Source: Pseudoalteromonas sp. GCY
GTDB taxonomy: Bacteria > Pseudomonadota > Gammaproteobacteria > Enterobacterales > Alteromonadaceae
Length of the DNA: 64,000 bases
NCBI RefSeq assembly: GCF_016695175.1
Contig: NZ_CP068022.1
Location: forward strand, 606,001-670,000
Direction of reading: 5' to 3'
In this document: piece after piece, positions 27,442 to 37,449 of the stretch
Layout of the letters: each line of letters starts with the position of its first letter
Position numbering within the stretch: position 1 is the first letter of the stretch
Position numbers and translations under genes: made by a program
The notes under the pieces: generated by a model
Seen by the model: only the letters and a program-made list of their open reading frames with translations
Database searches by the model: none
What the model was told of the DNA's origin: nothing

Positions 27442-27476
27442 AGTAGTTATCTCCTTGAAAATAGGCGGTAGCGATT

Positions 27477-28724
27477 ATGGACATTAAAGCAAGTTTAGAA
27501 AAAAGCAAAAAGCGTAAATTAAAGTGGTTACCTTATGTGACTCTCAGCATTGTTTTCATCTTGGTAATTTACCTGATCCAGCACAAAGAGCCGAACCTCT
27601 ATTTTGATGAATTGAGGCTTGCTACAGTTCAAAAAGGCGACTTGGAGCTCAGCGTTTCGGGCTACGGTCAACTACGCTCTAAATTCCGTCGCCAAATCAC
27701 CACCGGATTTTCAGCTCAGGTTGCAGAAGTCGTGCACTTACCAGGTAGCAGAGTCGAAAAAGAAACCATTATTTTGCGCCTTTCTAACCCTGAACTGGAA
27801 CAACAGCTCAATCGGGAACGGCTTGCTCTAGGTCGACAAAAAGCAAATTTAGAAGCATTAAAGCTCAGTCAAAGAAATGATGAGCTGACCACCCAAGGCG
27901 AGATCACATTACTGCATAGTGAACTTGAAAGCGCTAGGTTACGTGAGCAGGCTGAGAGACAGTTAGTAAAAAAAGGAATTGTCTCCGCGTTAGATCATAA
28001 AAGCTCCCAGCTAAGAGTATCCCAGCTTGAACAAAGGCTGGCATTCTCTAAACAACGCTTCGAGCAACAAAAAGCCTTACACGTACGCAGAGTTCAAATT
28101 GAGCAGGAGTTATTGAGTGAATACCAACTCAGTTATCTGGCTGCACAGGAAGCAGTCGAACAATTACAAGTTCGGGCAGGTATCAGTGGAATGCTTCAGG
28201 AATTACATGTTGACCAGGGTCAAACGATTGAGCGCGGCCAGTTGCTAGCTTTGGTAGGCAGTGAAAAACACCTATTAGCGGACTTAATGGTCCCTGAACG
28301 TGATGCTAGCCAAATTTTAATTGGTCAGAAAGGTGTAATTAATACCTTCTCAGGTTATGTCGATGCGCGAGTAACCCGCATTGTACCCGTTGTCAGAGAA
28401 GGGAGAATTGAAATTGAAATGGAGCTCCTAGGGGAATTACCAGCCAATGCACGACCCGCTCTCACTATCGAGGGGAAAATTGTTACAACAGTCAAACACG
28501 AAGCCTTATTCGTACAGACTCCACAAGCTGCATCAGCCCATAAAAGTGCACAGCTTTTTGTATTCAATAGAGCCAACTACTCGCTGGTCCAGAAAAAGTT
28601 TCAGTTTGGTAGTATGGCAGGTAATGTCATTGAAATATTGAGTGATGCGCAAGTTGGAGACCAGGTGGTTGTTTCTGATATAGATGAAATAAAACATTTA
28701 AAAACCGTACCAATCAAAAATTAA
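27477..28724 (+). CDS. HlyD/MacA-type periplasmic adaptor of an ABC efflux system
   Basis: A 415-residue membrane-fusion protein. One N-terminal membrane anchor (about residues 18-36) precedes a periplasmic part with a lipoyl-like half (VSGYGQLRSKF and RVEKETIILRLSNPELEQQL), a long coiled-coil hairpin rich in Glu, Gln and Leu (about 105-220), the second lipoyl half (VRAGISGMLQELHVDQGQ) and a beta-barrel region. It should link the inner-membrane permease to an outer-membrane channel; no channel gene lies here. It is followed after 16 bp by the ATPase gene. The upstream region carries the candidate sigma54 promoter. Confidence 0.88.
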   Translation: MDIKASLEKSKKRKLKWLPYVTLSIVFILVIYLIQHKEPNLYFDELRLATVQKGDLELSVSGYGQLRSKFRRQITTGFSAQVAEVVHLPGSRVEKETIILRLSNPELEQQLNRERLALGRQKANLEALKLSQRNDELTTQGEITLLHSELESARLREQAERQLVKKGIVSALDHKSSQLRVSQLEQRLAFSKQRFEQQKALHVRRVQIEQELLSEYQLSYLAAQEAVEQLQVRAGISGMLQELHVDQGQTIERGQLLALVGSEKHLLADLMVPERDASQILIGQKGVINTFSGYVDARVTRIVPVVREGRIEIEMELLGELPANARPALTIEGKIVTTVKHEALFVQTPQAASAHKSAQLFVFNRANYSLVQKKFQFGSMAGNVIEILSDAQVGDQVVVSDIDEIKHLKTVPIKN

Positions 28725-28740
28725 TTATAAGGAATCATCA

Positions 28741-29466
28741 ATGGAAAAGAGCCCGATCCTAACTTTGCAAAAGGTTAGTAAAGTGTACAGAACGAAAGAT
28801 GTCGAAACACATGCATTAAGTGATATTAACCTGACAATCCGAGAAGGCGATTACCTTTCTATCAGTGGTCCATCCGGCTCAGGAAAGTCGACATTACTGA
28901 GTATTCTGGGGTTGCTAGATAATATTACCAGTGGTAGCTACAAGGTGCATGATACCGACACCCATACACTGGATGCTGACACACAAGCAGAGCTTCGTAA
29001 TCGACATATTGGATTTGTCTTTCAGTCTTTTAATTTATTAGATAGTTTAAATGTGTTTGACAACGTCGCCTTGCCTTTAGAGTATCGCGAGCCGGCGCTC
29101 AGCAGCGGTGACATCAAACAAAGAGTCGAGCGGGCCTTAGCGCAAGTAGAAATGACACATCGCGCAAATCACAAGCCAAACCAACTATCAGGTGGCCAGC
29201 AGCAACGAGTGGCGATAGCAAGGGCTTTAGCAGGCTCACCCAGCATCCTACTTGTCGACGAACCCACCGGTAATTTAGATTCAGCAAATGGAGATGCAGT
29301 AATGGCATTACTTAGCGAGCTAAATGAAAACGGAACCACCATTTGTATGGTTACACATGATATTCGTTATGCCGGTTACGCTAAACAGCAGATACAGTTA
29401 CTTGACGGCAAATTGGTTTCTCAATCCTCTTCCGCCAAAGAAGTTAGCTTATCGGAGGCAACCTGA
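28741..29466 (+). CDS. MacB/LolD-type ABC transporter ATP-binding protein
   Basis: A 241-residue ATPase with GPSGSGKST (Walker A), Q-loop [22 protein letters not shown] (signature), [13 protein letters not shown] (Walker B) and the switch His in VTHDIRYAG. LolD/MacB-group ATPases power mechanotransmission-type export from the periplasmic side. The stop codon shares a base with the start of the permease gene, so the pair is coupled. Confidence 0.93.
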   Translation: MEKSPILTLQKVSKVYRTKDVETHALSDINLTIREGDYLSISGPSGSGKSTLLSILGLLDNITSGSYKVHDTDTHTLDADTQAELRNRHIGFVFQSFNLLDSLNVFDNVALPLEYREPALSSGDIKQRVERALAQVEMTHRANHKPNQLSGGQQQRVAIARALAGSPSILLVDEPTGNLDSANGDAVMALLSELNENGTTICMVTHDIRYAGYAKQQIQLLDGKLVSQSSSAKEVSLSEAT

Positions 29467-31904
29467 TGAACCTAAGACAACTCAAAAGCCAAAGCCATTT
29501 GGCTTTAAAAAATTTATCACAGGTACCTAGCTTTTGCATTACTCTCATATTGACGTTAGCTATTACGCTCAGCTGCTTCTTCGTTGCAATGAGCCTTTTA
29601 AGTAGCTACTTTATCAAGCCACTCAACATACAGAATGAGTCGCACTTTGCAGTTGTTGAACAACGCAACCTATTTACCGAAAATAGTAGTGCCGGATATC
29701 AAAGCATGCAGGCCATGCTCGACTGGTACCGCGAAGAAGATCTATTTGAGACACGAGCACTGATCAACAGTTTCTCAGATGTTGTAGATAACTTGCCAGG
29801 CCAGCCCAAACTGGACATCACATTTGCATCGAATGATTACTATGCGATGATCAAAATGCCTCTTGCAATTGGCCGCCATATTAGCCCAACAGAAGAAATC
29901 AATCAGAAACACTCCGAAGTTCTTATTTCCTACGAGCTATGGCAAACCTATTTTTCAGGTAAGCAATCTGTCTTAGGGGAGAGCCTGAGCATCATAGGCC
30001 GATTTTATACCATAGTTGGTGTAACTGCACAGCAGTTTCGCGATCCACACTTTTTGAATCAAGGAAAGAGTCAGTTGTGGCTACCGTTTTCTGAGGACGA
30101 AAGGTACTTTGGAGATCAACGCGGACAATACGATGCTTGGAGTAGTCGACAAAGAGACCTTAAACTGCTGGCAATCGTCAAGCCAGAGCTCAAATTCTCA
30201 CACATCACCGAAAAGCTGCAGCAGCAAATAATCTCAACACAAACCGAGTGGAAAGCGGCGGAACCAGAACTAGTAAGAATAGAACCCATAGTGCGCAGCT
30301 TCCGAGAGGTTGAAGTGGGTGACAAAGATAAGTTGGCCATTATCGTCATGATAAGCATCACGTGCCTAGTGCTCATTGCTATCTTGAATGTTAGCAACTT
30401 ATTTATTTCCCGATCTCAAGCTATACAGAAACAACTTGCATTACAAGCCATGCTCGGTGCCAAGCGACGACTGTTATTTAACAACATTCTTTTTGAATCT
30501 CTGATACTTACGGGCGCATCGGTTCTCGTCGCTCTATTTCTAGCAGCATGGGAGATCCAGTTGGTCAAGTCACTGACACAAGGATATTTACCGTTAGTAG
30601 ATGCGCTTTCACTCGATGCAACGGTTATGATCAGCGCGCTTACCTTGACTTTAAGCTTGGCCTTCTTGTTTGCATATATCACGACACGTATGATCAATTT
30701 CGAACAACTTCGCCATGGAGCCCAATCCTCAGGTAAAGGCAGCACTAATCAGTTAAATCAAACTGCTACCAGAGTGCTGATATCGATACAATTGTTTTTT
30801 ACCACTTCACTAGTGTTGGGGGCTTCTCTAATCCTGAGTAAAAGCACAGACACATTACTACGTCCAGTCGGGACTGAAGTCCAGAATATGTACAGTGTTA
30901 TGCTACACATACCCAATGATCAGACACCTTTTCCGGAACGCTTCGGTAAAATTGAACTATTTAAACAAGCACTAATGAAAGTTCCCAATGTGCAAGGTGT
31001 TGCGCACGGTGAAAGTCCTTTACAAGAGTCTCAACGCATTTCTGCGATGCGTGATATGTCAGGTCAGCTTACTCCCACCATGCCAATTGGCAATGTTGGG
31101 CGAGATTATTTTGACTTGACAGGGCTTGAACTAATTGAAGGGCGTAACTTCAGTGAGAGTGCAATTAGAGGCAATACTGAAGAGGTTATTGTTACGAAAG
31201 CGGTTAACGATCTACTCAAGCCCGATGGCAGCATGATCGGTGATTCCTATTTCGGCTTTAACCCCGATGTGCCAGCTGAGGTCGTTGGTATAAGTGAAAA
31301 TTTTAATCATCCAAGTGAATTTGACAAACATCAAGGGAAAATGATTTGGTGGCCCGCACTGCCACTTGGTTACCCCTATATTGTAAAAATGGATCAAGAC
31401 AAGCCTCTCACCAGAGAGCAAGTACTCAAGGCCATTCGAAGTGTTCATGGAAATGCCGGTATCTGGCGATTCACCAATTTGAGCCAAGCCTACAATTCAG
31501 TTACATATTTGGAGCGTATGACCTTAATATTGGGCTTCACATTGTGTGGATTCACATTGTTGCTATGTGGCGTAGGAATATACGGTGTGTTAAGTTATAG
31601 CTTTCACAATAGAAAATATGAATTTGGCATGCGAATGGCACTCGGAGCCAAGAAGAAGCAGCTCTATATCTTGCTCACGTGCGATACCATGGGGCCCATC
31701 ATAACTGCAATTAGTACCGCATGCTTGATGGTTACAGGCCTATACTTCGGTTTTGCTGACTCACTTACTGACTGGATGTCCGTTAAAATCAGTTGGCTTG
31801 TGCCTGTGATCACATTATTATTGCTTTTTGCATATGTTGTTGCCTACTATCCAATGCGAAAACTGATAAAATCATCTCCAATGAAGGTACTCAGACAACA
31901 ATAA
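29466..31904 (+). CDS. MacB/FtsX-type permease, ADOP-like with two FtsX units
   Basis: An 812-residue inner-membrane protein. TM1 near residues 20-45 is followed by a large periplasmic (MacB-PCD) domain (about 55-270), three TM segments with the FtsX signature ALQAMLGAKRRLL (about 275-420), then a second periplasmic domain and a second FtsX triplet with FGMRMALGAKKKQLY near 720. This two-unit design is that of acidobacterial-type duplicated permeases (ADOP), which are also common in marine gammaproteobacteria. It works with the preceding ATPase and adaptor. The substrate is unknown; export of the NRPS/PKS product or of a toxic compound is possible, but only location suggests it. Confidence 0.88.
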   Translation: MNLRQLKSQSHLALKNLSQVPSFCITLILTLAITLSCFFVAMSLLSSYFIKPLNIQNESHFAVVEQRNLFTENSSAGYQSMQAMLDWYREEDLFETRALINSFSDVVDNLPGQPKLDITFASNDYYAMIKMPLAIGRHISPTEEINQKHSEVLISYELWQTYFSGKQSVLGESLSIIGRFYTIVGVTAQQFRDPHFLNQGKSQLWLPFSEDERYFGDQRGQYDAWSSRQRDLKLLAIVKPELKFSHITEKLQQQIISTQTEWKAAEPELVRIEPIVRSFREVEVGDKDKLAIIVMISITCLVLIAILNVSNLFISRSQAIQKQLALQAMLGAKRRLLFNNILFESLILTGASVLVALFLAAWEIQLVKSLTQGYLPLVDALSLDATVMISALTLTLSLAFLFAYITTRMINFEQLRHGAQSSGKGSTNQLNQTATRVLISIQLFFTTSLVLGASLILSKSTDTLLRPVGTEVQNMYSVMLHIPNDQTPFPERFGKIELFKQALMKVPNVQGVAHGESPLQESQRISAMRDMSGQLTPTMPIGNVGRDYFDLTGLELIEGRNFSESAIRGNTEEVIVTKAVNDLLKPDGSMIGDSYFGFNPDVPAEVVGISENFNHPSEFDKHQGKMIWWPALPLGYPYIVKMDQDKPLTREQVLKAIRSVHGNAGIWRFTNLSQAYNSVTYLERMTLILGFTLCGFTLLLCGVGIYGVLSYSFHNRKYEFGMRMALGAKKKQLYILLTCDTMGPIITAISTACLMVTGLYFGFADSLTDWMSVKISWLVPVITLLLLFAYVVAYYPMRKLIKSSPMKVLRQQ

Positions 31905-31921
31905 ATTCAAAAGCTATATGG

Positions 31922-32110
31922 CGGCTTATACCATTTGCATTAAGTAATTAAGCTATTGTGAAGCGGGGAATTAGCTTAAATAGCAAGGTAAAAAATTACT
32001 ATTCAGTCGTTCTAAATAAGAATCAGTTGTTCTAAATAAGAAATTTTTAACGAAGCTAATATGGTATTTGCCCCCTTCAAATTGATTGGAGAATTAAATC
32101 AATTGGTATT
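31922..32110. repeat. Intergenic repeat unit with 20-bp tandem duplication
   Basis: The 238-bp gap before the regulator holds two adjacent 20-bp units differing at one base (32003-32022 and 32023-32042; core GTTCTAAATAAGAA). Flanking them, TATACCATTTGCATTAAG (left) and, in inverted form, AATATGGTATTTGCC (right) give the block a palindromic, MITE-like look. I believe similar blocks are common in Pseudoalteromonas spacers, but have not checked. Confidence 0.5.
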
Positions 32111-32142
32111 CATGCCGCACATATAGCGGAGGCGCAACAACT

Positions 32143-33499
32143 TTGACAGCTGTTTTAATAATCGAAGACAACCCTGATGTGCGGATGTCTGCTCAAATCG
32201 TATTGCAAAGTCACGGCTTACAGTGCATCGAAGCCGAGCATCCAGAGCTTGCCAAATCACTATTGAGCAAACATGACATCTCACTTGTTTTGCTAGATAT
32301 GAACTTCACTCATGATACAACCTCTGGGAAGGAAGGGTTACAATTTTTAACCTGGATGAGACATAATAACTTTACTTTGCCTGTCATCATAATTACCGCC
32401 TGGGCAAGGATAGAACTGGCTGTAGAGGCAATGCAGCTAGGAGCCTGTGACTTAATAGAAAAGCCTTGGGACAATAAACGCCTGATCAACACCGTTAAGC
32501 GTTATCTGCCCTCTAAATTACAAATAGCGTCATCCGACTCAGAGTATATATACGCAAGCACTGCGATGAAAAACATATTACAAAGAGCCAAAAAGGTCGC
32601 AAAAACTGATGCCAATGTACTCATTTTGGGTGAAAGCGGGAGTGGAAAAAGCTTACTTGCGCACTTTTTGCATACTCACAGCGCGCGCTCAGCGCCATAA
32701 CTTAACCAGCGTTAACATGGCTGCAATACCTGCTGAGCTCTTTGAAAGTGAGCTATTTGGCCACTGTAAGGGCGCTTTTACAGATGCAAAAGAGCACCGT
32801 ATTGGCCGATTTAAAATGGCTGGTAATGGCACTTTATTTTTAGATGAAATCGGTAGCTTACCACTTCCCTTGCAAGCAAAACTATTGAGAGTTCTCGAAA
32901 CAGGTGAATATGAAGTATTGGGAAAGTCAGATACAGAGTTTAATCAAGCAAGGGTCATATCAGCAACAAATAGCAACTTGTTTGAAGCCGTAAAGAAAGG
33001 CAATTTTCGACAGGATTTACTCTATCGACTCAATACAATCGTACTCACGATCCCTCCGCTAAGAGAGAGACTGGAAGAAATTCCAGTCCTGGCCAATTAC
33101 TTTGTGAATAAACATGTCAATCGGCACTGCGCTTCACAATTAGAGCAAGCCTCTACCAATCACATCACGTTGTCCACTACCGCCATGCAAAAGTTAACCA
33201 GACACAGTTGGCCGGGCAATGTTCGAGAACTGTCACATGCTCTTGAAAGAGCGGTTATATTATCAGAAGGCTGCGCTATAGACGATGAAGATATTCAGCT
33301 CGAGTATAACACTATCGAGGAATCTAACGTGCCCCTGATGAACCTCGAAGAAGCTGAAAAGCGCATGATTGAAAATGCGATACAGCACTTTTCTGGTAAT
33401 GTGATCGCTGCAGGGGAGTTTCTGGGGCTCAGTAAATCAGCAATTTACCGCAGACTTGAAAAGCATGGGCTCTCCCTGAAGGCTTCAGAGCATGGCTAA
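32143..33499 (+). pseudogene. NtrC-family sigma54 response regulator, frameshifted
   Basis: Two overlapping frames make one regulator of about 450 residues. First part: TTG start at 32143 with GGAGG upstream, receiver domain (IIEDNPDV; phospho-Asp in LVLLDMNF; Lys in IEKPWD), then GESGSGKS (Walker A). It runs into a stop at 32698-32700. The second frame continues the AAA+ domain: ELFGHCKGAFTDAKE (sigma54-contact loop), GTLFLDEIG (Walker B), DLLYRLN, the R-finger region, and a Fis-type helix-turn-helix (IAAGEFLGLSKSAIYRRL). One extra base around 32684-32690, in AGCGCGCGCTC, explains the break. Either the gene is dead or this is a sequence error. Its partner kinase overlaps its end and is intact. 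Predicted target: the sigma54 promoter of this operon. Confidence 0.85.
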
Positions 33500-34802
33500 C
33501 CCAATGCAAGCACTTCGCGCTAAACAACTGGCACACTCATTAGAATTCAAATTCCTGATATTGTGTTCTATTCCCGTTATTTCCCTACTTTGTGTAATGG
33601 TCTACATAGTCCACACCCAAAGTATTTCGACTTTATCTTCACTATCCATCGCTGTGGTACTTTTGGCACCTACGTTAGCGGCGCTAACAAAGTGTTACAA
33701 TATAGTCATTAACCTCCTAAACGCCATTTCAACTCAACTTGATAGTATTAATGGAGAGGAATACAACATTTGGCAACTTGCTCAATACAAGAGTGGCCGT
33801 GTTGCGGCTTTAAAGAGCGATATCAAACAGATGTCAAAACGTATACATAAGAAACGACAAGAGTATGTCAAAAATGAATCTTTTGTTTTCCATTTTATCT
33901 CTGAACTCTCGCTGCCCGTGGTGATTCTAGATGCACATCAACATGTTTACCATGCCAACACTGCTGCACATGACTTGTTCAAATGCGTTACATTGCAGGG
34001 GTTACACTGTAGTGACTTGAATTTGGAAAATCAGTCAAATCGCTGGCAAATCAAACAACAAGCATCCAGATACACACTTGCTACACATCATTTACATCGA
34101 GGCAGCCGGACGTATGAAATACTGGTGTTTGTTACACTTGAGCAGATTCTTAGAGAAAATGAAAAATTCGTCTGGCAAAAGTTGATCACTGTCATGAATC
34201 ATGAAGTGCGAAATTCCCTGACACCAATCTGCTCGATGGCACAATCTCTTAGGTTTGACACAGCAGTTATTTCATCAGATATGCGGGACACAATGCTAGA
34301 AGTTATTGCGAGCCGGGCTACCCATCTGCAAAAGTTCATTTCCAGCTACGCATCTATTGCCCAGTTGCCACAGTTGAGCCTATCCGCTCAACCTGTTCAA
34401 CAATTGGTTGAGCATTGGCAAACATTGTACCCAGAGCTGCAAGTCTCGCTTGCAACGGATAGCCAACTGCTCTGCGATGGAGAACAACTCACGCAAGCAC
34501 TTATTAATCTACTCAACAATGCACAGCAGGCAAATGCTCTGCGAGGTAAAAGTACTATACAGCTTGCCATCGAACGGATTAAACAAACCTGTGTCTTAAC
34601 GCTGGAAGATCATGGCTGCGGTATCGACAACACGGCGAACTTGTTTGTGCCTTTTTATTCAACCAAACAAGGTGGAACCGGTATAGGTTTAATAATAAGC
34701 AGAGAAATTATTCGTAACCATGGTGGTGAACTGACATTAACCAATAAACCGGATGGGCATGGGGCTAGAGCAGTAATCACTTTACCAGCAACCGCCAAGT
34801 AA
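33492..34802 (+). CDS. Sensor histidine kinase paired with the sigma54 regulator
   Basis: A 436-residue membrane kinase. Two hydrophobic segments lie near residues 20-42 and 50-75 with almost no periplasmic loop, followed by a coiled linker, a PAS-like region (VVILDAHQHVYHANTAA), the H-box MNHEVRNSLTP with the phospho-His, the N-box LINLLNNAQQA, and TGIGLIISREI near the C-terminus. The lack of a periplasmic sensor suggests that it senses a membrane or cytoplasmic cue. It starts inside the last codons of the regulator gene, so the two are coupled. Together with the adaptor, ATPase and permease it forms a self-contained efflux-and-sensing operon. Confidence 0.9.
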   Translation: MANPMQALRAKQLAHSLEFKFLILCSIPVISLLCVMVYIVHTQSISTLSSLSIAVVLLAPTLAALTKCYNIVINLLNAISTQLDSINGEEYNIWQLAQYKSGRVAALKSDIKQMSKRIHKKRQEYVKNESFVFHFISELSLPVVILDAHQHVYHANTAAHDLFKCVTLQGLHCSDLNLENQSNRWQIKQQASRYTLATHHLHRGSRTYEILVFVTLEQILRENEKFVWQKLITVMNHEVRNSLTPICSMAQSLRFDTAVISSDMRDTMLEVIASRATHLQKFISSYASIAQLPQLSLSAQPVQQLVEHWQTLYPELQVSLATDSQLLCDGEQLTQALINLLNNAQQANALRGKSTIQLAIERIKQTCVLTLEDHGCGIDNTANLFVPFYSTKQGGTGIGLIISREIIRNHGGELTLTNKPDGHGARAVITLPATAK

Positions 34803-34991
34803 TAAGAAAAGGGAGCAAACGAGGTTAAAGTCCCCTCATCACCCATGCTTGCGTAAGCATCTATCGAAGCGCACCTGATAGTCACTCGTCAAAAAATCAT
34901 AGATACACTGAGGAGAAAACAAACCAATAGCTATTCTTACGTTATTCATCTATATTGGGAACATGCATTTGATGCGAACAATTCTTATGTA

Positions 34992-36490
34992 GTCGGTCCT
35001 GAATATTGACGTTTTTATGCTCAGACTGGCTGAACCATATCAGTAATCAGTCCAGTCTGAGCATTATCTTTATCGACAGTTCTGTTATTGCACTGCGCTT
35101 TTTACCGCTAATAGCTGATATAAAATCCAGACATAAAAAAGCCGCAGTTGGGCTAAGATTTTACGGCAGTTTTGGCCTACAGTTTGTCACCGAGCTTTCC
35201 TTTTAAGCGGTTAAGCCCTAAGTGACCGTCTTGTTTCATGTGCCCGATGATTGGCTCTATCGCATTGCGTCGCTTGAGCTTCTTTTTAATGCTCGGTGTC
35301 ACACCGCGCTTTTGCCCAGCAATATACACACATAACGTTCTGCAAAATGCCCGCGATAACCTCTATCTACAAAACAGCTGTATGGCCTTTTATCTGTGAC
35401 GTTTTCTACTATTCTCAACGTTTCCCATAACGTGTCACCATCGTAGGGGTTACCGTGCATTGCATGAGCGCAGACCACAAACTGCTCTTTCAATGTTGTC
35501 GCGACACTCACTTTGACACCAAACTCATACGGCTTCGCGCTTTTTCCCTTGGAGATACATTCAACATCGGGTTCATGTAGGCTATAGAGTTTGTTTTTAC
35601 TCGCTTTTTCTTGCTTTAACAGCCGCTCGGCCTGTTCTAGGGCATGGATAAACGCCTGGCTTGGCTGCTCAGTGATTTTTCTCAAGATGTCTTTCATCGC
35701 TCGTCTGAGATAGTTTTTCTGTTTTTTTAATGTTTTCTTCATGCGTTTAAATTGCTTGGCATGGGCATAGCGCGCTACTTTTTGCGCGGTCTTAGGGCCG
35801 ACTCGTTCATAACTTTGTCTAAGCCGAATACCGGCTTGCTTAGCGAAACCAACCAGTTTATCACGGCATTTTTCTAGTAGTTTACTGTCTGTTGGATGGG
35901 CGATATTTTTCTCCATGACGGTGCTGTCTACAACCACTTCCCGTAAGCTTGAAGGCTTGATGGTATTACTTTTAAGGCCCGCATCAACAGTTAACGACAG
36001 CATTAACTCAACCCCATCTTCGCCAATTCGCTTACGAAAGCGTGTCATTGAACTTGGGCAGCAAGGCGGTTCATGCGTAAAAAATTGCATGCCACAAAAA
36101 TATTGCCAATACGGGTTTTCGCACCACATGGCTACCGTATTTTCGTCAGACAATTTGTGAATTTGTTTCAGGTATTCGAGGCCCGCAAGTAAACGGATAG
36201 GCTTGGCGCCAGCGCCTTTATCGCCATAATGCTGTTTAAATTCAACCTCTAGGCGCTGCCAATCAATGAGTTTTGCTAGCTTCACTAGCTCATGACGGGG
36301 TGAAACAATATCAATAAGCTCGATTTGAAACTGGTGCTTTTGTGGTGTTTGCGCGGTTGGTTTTGGTTTCATTTTTACACTCAAATTGCAATGTTTTGGT
36401 TGTGTGATTCAAAAAAGCTGCAATTAGAGGGTAGTAAGATCGTTTAGATCTTCAAGTAATTCAATAAATTAAATTGGTTTCAGGAGCGAC
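34992..36490 (-). mobile_element. IS5-like insertion sequence (copy 2), 1.5 kb
   Basis: The ends are 12-bp inverted repeats with 11 matches: GTCGGTCCTGAA at 34992 and, read inward on the other strand, GTCGCTCCTGAA at 36490. The element is flanked by TATGTA on both sides (34986-34991 and 36491-36496), a 6-bp target duplication. Inside are the transposase gene (frameshifted) and, near the left end, a hairpin with perfect 11-bp arms GCTCAGACTGG/CCAGTCTGAGC (35019-35064). The same family makes copy 1 at 24.9-27.2 kb, in the same orientation. Confidence 0.78.
35177..36384 (-). pseudogene. IS5-like transposase, frameshifted near the C-terminus
   Basis: The 361-residue open frame starts at 36384 and holds the DDE transposase N-terminal domain (SPRHELVKLAKLIDW, MWCENPYWQYFCG), first Asp in VVVDSTVMEKN, and the second in CFVDRGYRGHFAE. 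One base is missing about 35,332 relative to copy 1 (RYDVYIAGQKR becomes RYVCILLGKS), so the last catalytic segment (NAIEPIIGHMKQDGHLG) is in another frame and ends at a stop at 35,177. A further internal deletion shared with copy 1 removes the extreme C-terminus. The protein is probably inactive. Confidence 0.8.
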
Positions 36491-36508
36491 TATGTAGTAG
36501 GAGCTAAC

Positions 36509-37444
36509 ATGGATCCAATCACACTTATTTTTGATTACCTTTTTACCATCCAAGCGTTTTTATTGATTTTCGTTATTGTGGTACTAAAAGGGAGTATCAA
36601 ATTTGTCCCGCAGAACCGTGCGTGGATTATTGAACGTTTCGGTAAGTATCAATCCACTAAAGAAGCCGGCCTAAACTTTATTCTGCCATTTATCGACCGC
36701 GTAGCCTCCGATAGGAGCTTAAAGGAGCAAGCCGTTGATGTACCATCTCAATCAGCCATAACTAAAGACAATATTTCATTGATTGTTGATGGTGTACTTT
36801 ATTTTAGAGTTTTAGATCCGTATAAAGCGACTTACGGTGTTGACGATTATATCTTCGCGGTAACTCAGCTCGCGCAAACCACCATGCGTAGCGAACTGGG
36901 TAAAATGGAGTTGGATAAAACCTTTGAAGAGCGAGATTTACTTAATACCAACATCGTCGCCGCGATCAACTCAGCTTCTGATCCTTGGGGCATTCAAGTA
37001 CTGCGCTACGAGATTGTATACCACCAAACTCAGTAATGGAAGCACAAATGAAGGCTGAGCGTGTGAAACGAGCTCAAATACTAGAGTCTGAGGGTGACCG
37101 TCAAGCCGCAATCAATGTCGCGGAAGGTAAGAAGCAAGCGCAGGTGCTTGCAGCTGAAGCCGAAAAGGCAGAGCAGATCCTAAGAGCTGAAGGTGAAGCA
37201 AAAGCGATTATTGCCGTTGCAGACGCACAAGCCGAAGCCCTTCGTAAAGTCGGTGAAGCCGCAAATACCGAAGAAGGTCAAAAAAGCCATCCAGCTTGAC
37301 TTAGCAACAAAAGCCATTGCAGCAAAAGAAGCAATAGCCAAAGAATCTTCTGTGGTATTACTACCGGACAATGGCACAGATGCAAGTTCGCTTGTGGCAC
37401 AAGGCATGTCTATTATTAATACATTAAATAAAAAGCAAGGGTAA
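36509..37444 (+). pseudogene. SPFH/band-7 (QmcA/stomatin-like) protein, two lesions
   Basis: A full stomatin-like gene can be followed across three frames. Part 1 (36509-37036): N-terminal membrane segment and SPFH domain (KFVPQNRAWIIERFGKYQ, QAVDVPSQSAITKDN). Near 37,015, where RYEI(K)DIVPP should stand, bases are missing and the frame breaks; slightly downstream a repeated ATGGAAGCA seems to have collapsed. Part 2 (about 37,020-37,299): the Ala/Glu-rich coiled coil ([18 protein letters not shown]). At 37,283 one extra A in a run of six breaks it again. Part 3 ends SLVAQGMSIINTLNKKQG. SPFH proteins organise membrane microdomains, usually with an NfeD partner, which follows here. Confidence 0.83.
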
Positions 37445-37449
37445 CGCCT

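Noticed and set aside
37270..37300. Programmed ribosomal frameshift at the A-run in the SPFH gene
   Set aside because: The required shift is +1, the context is not a standard slippery site, and a second independent lesion exists upstream.
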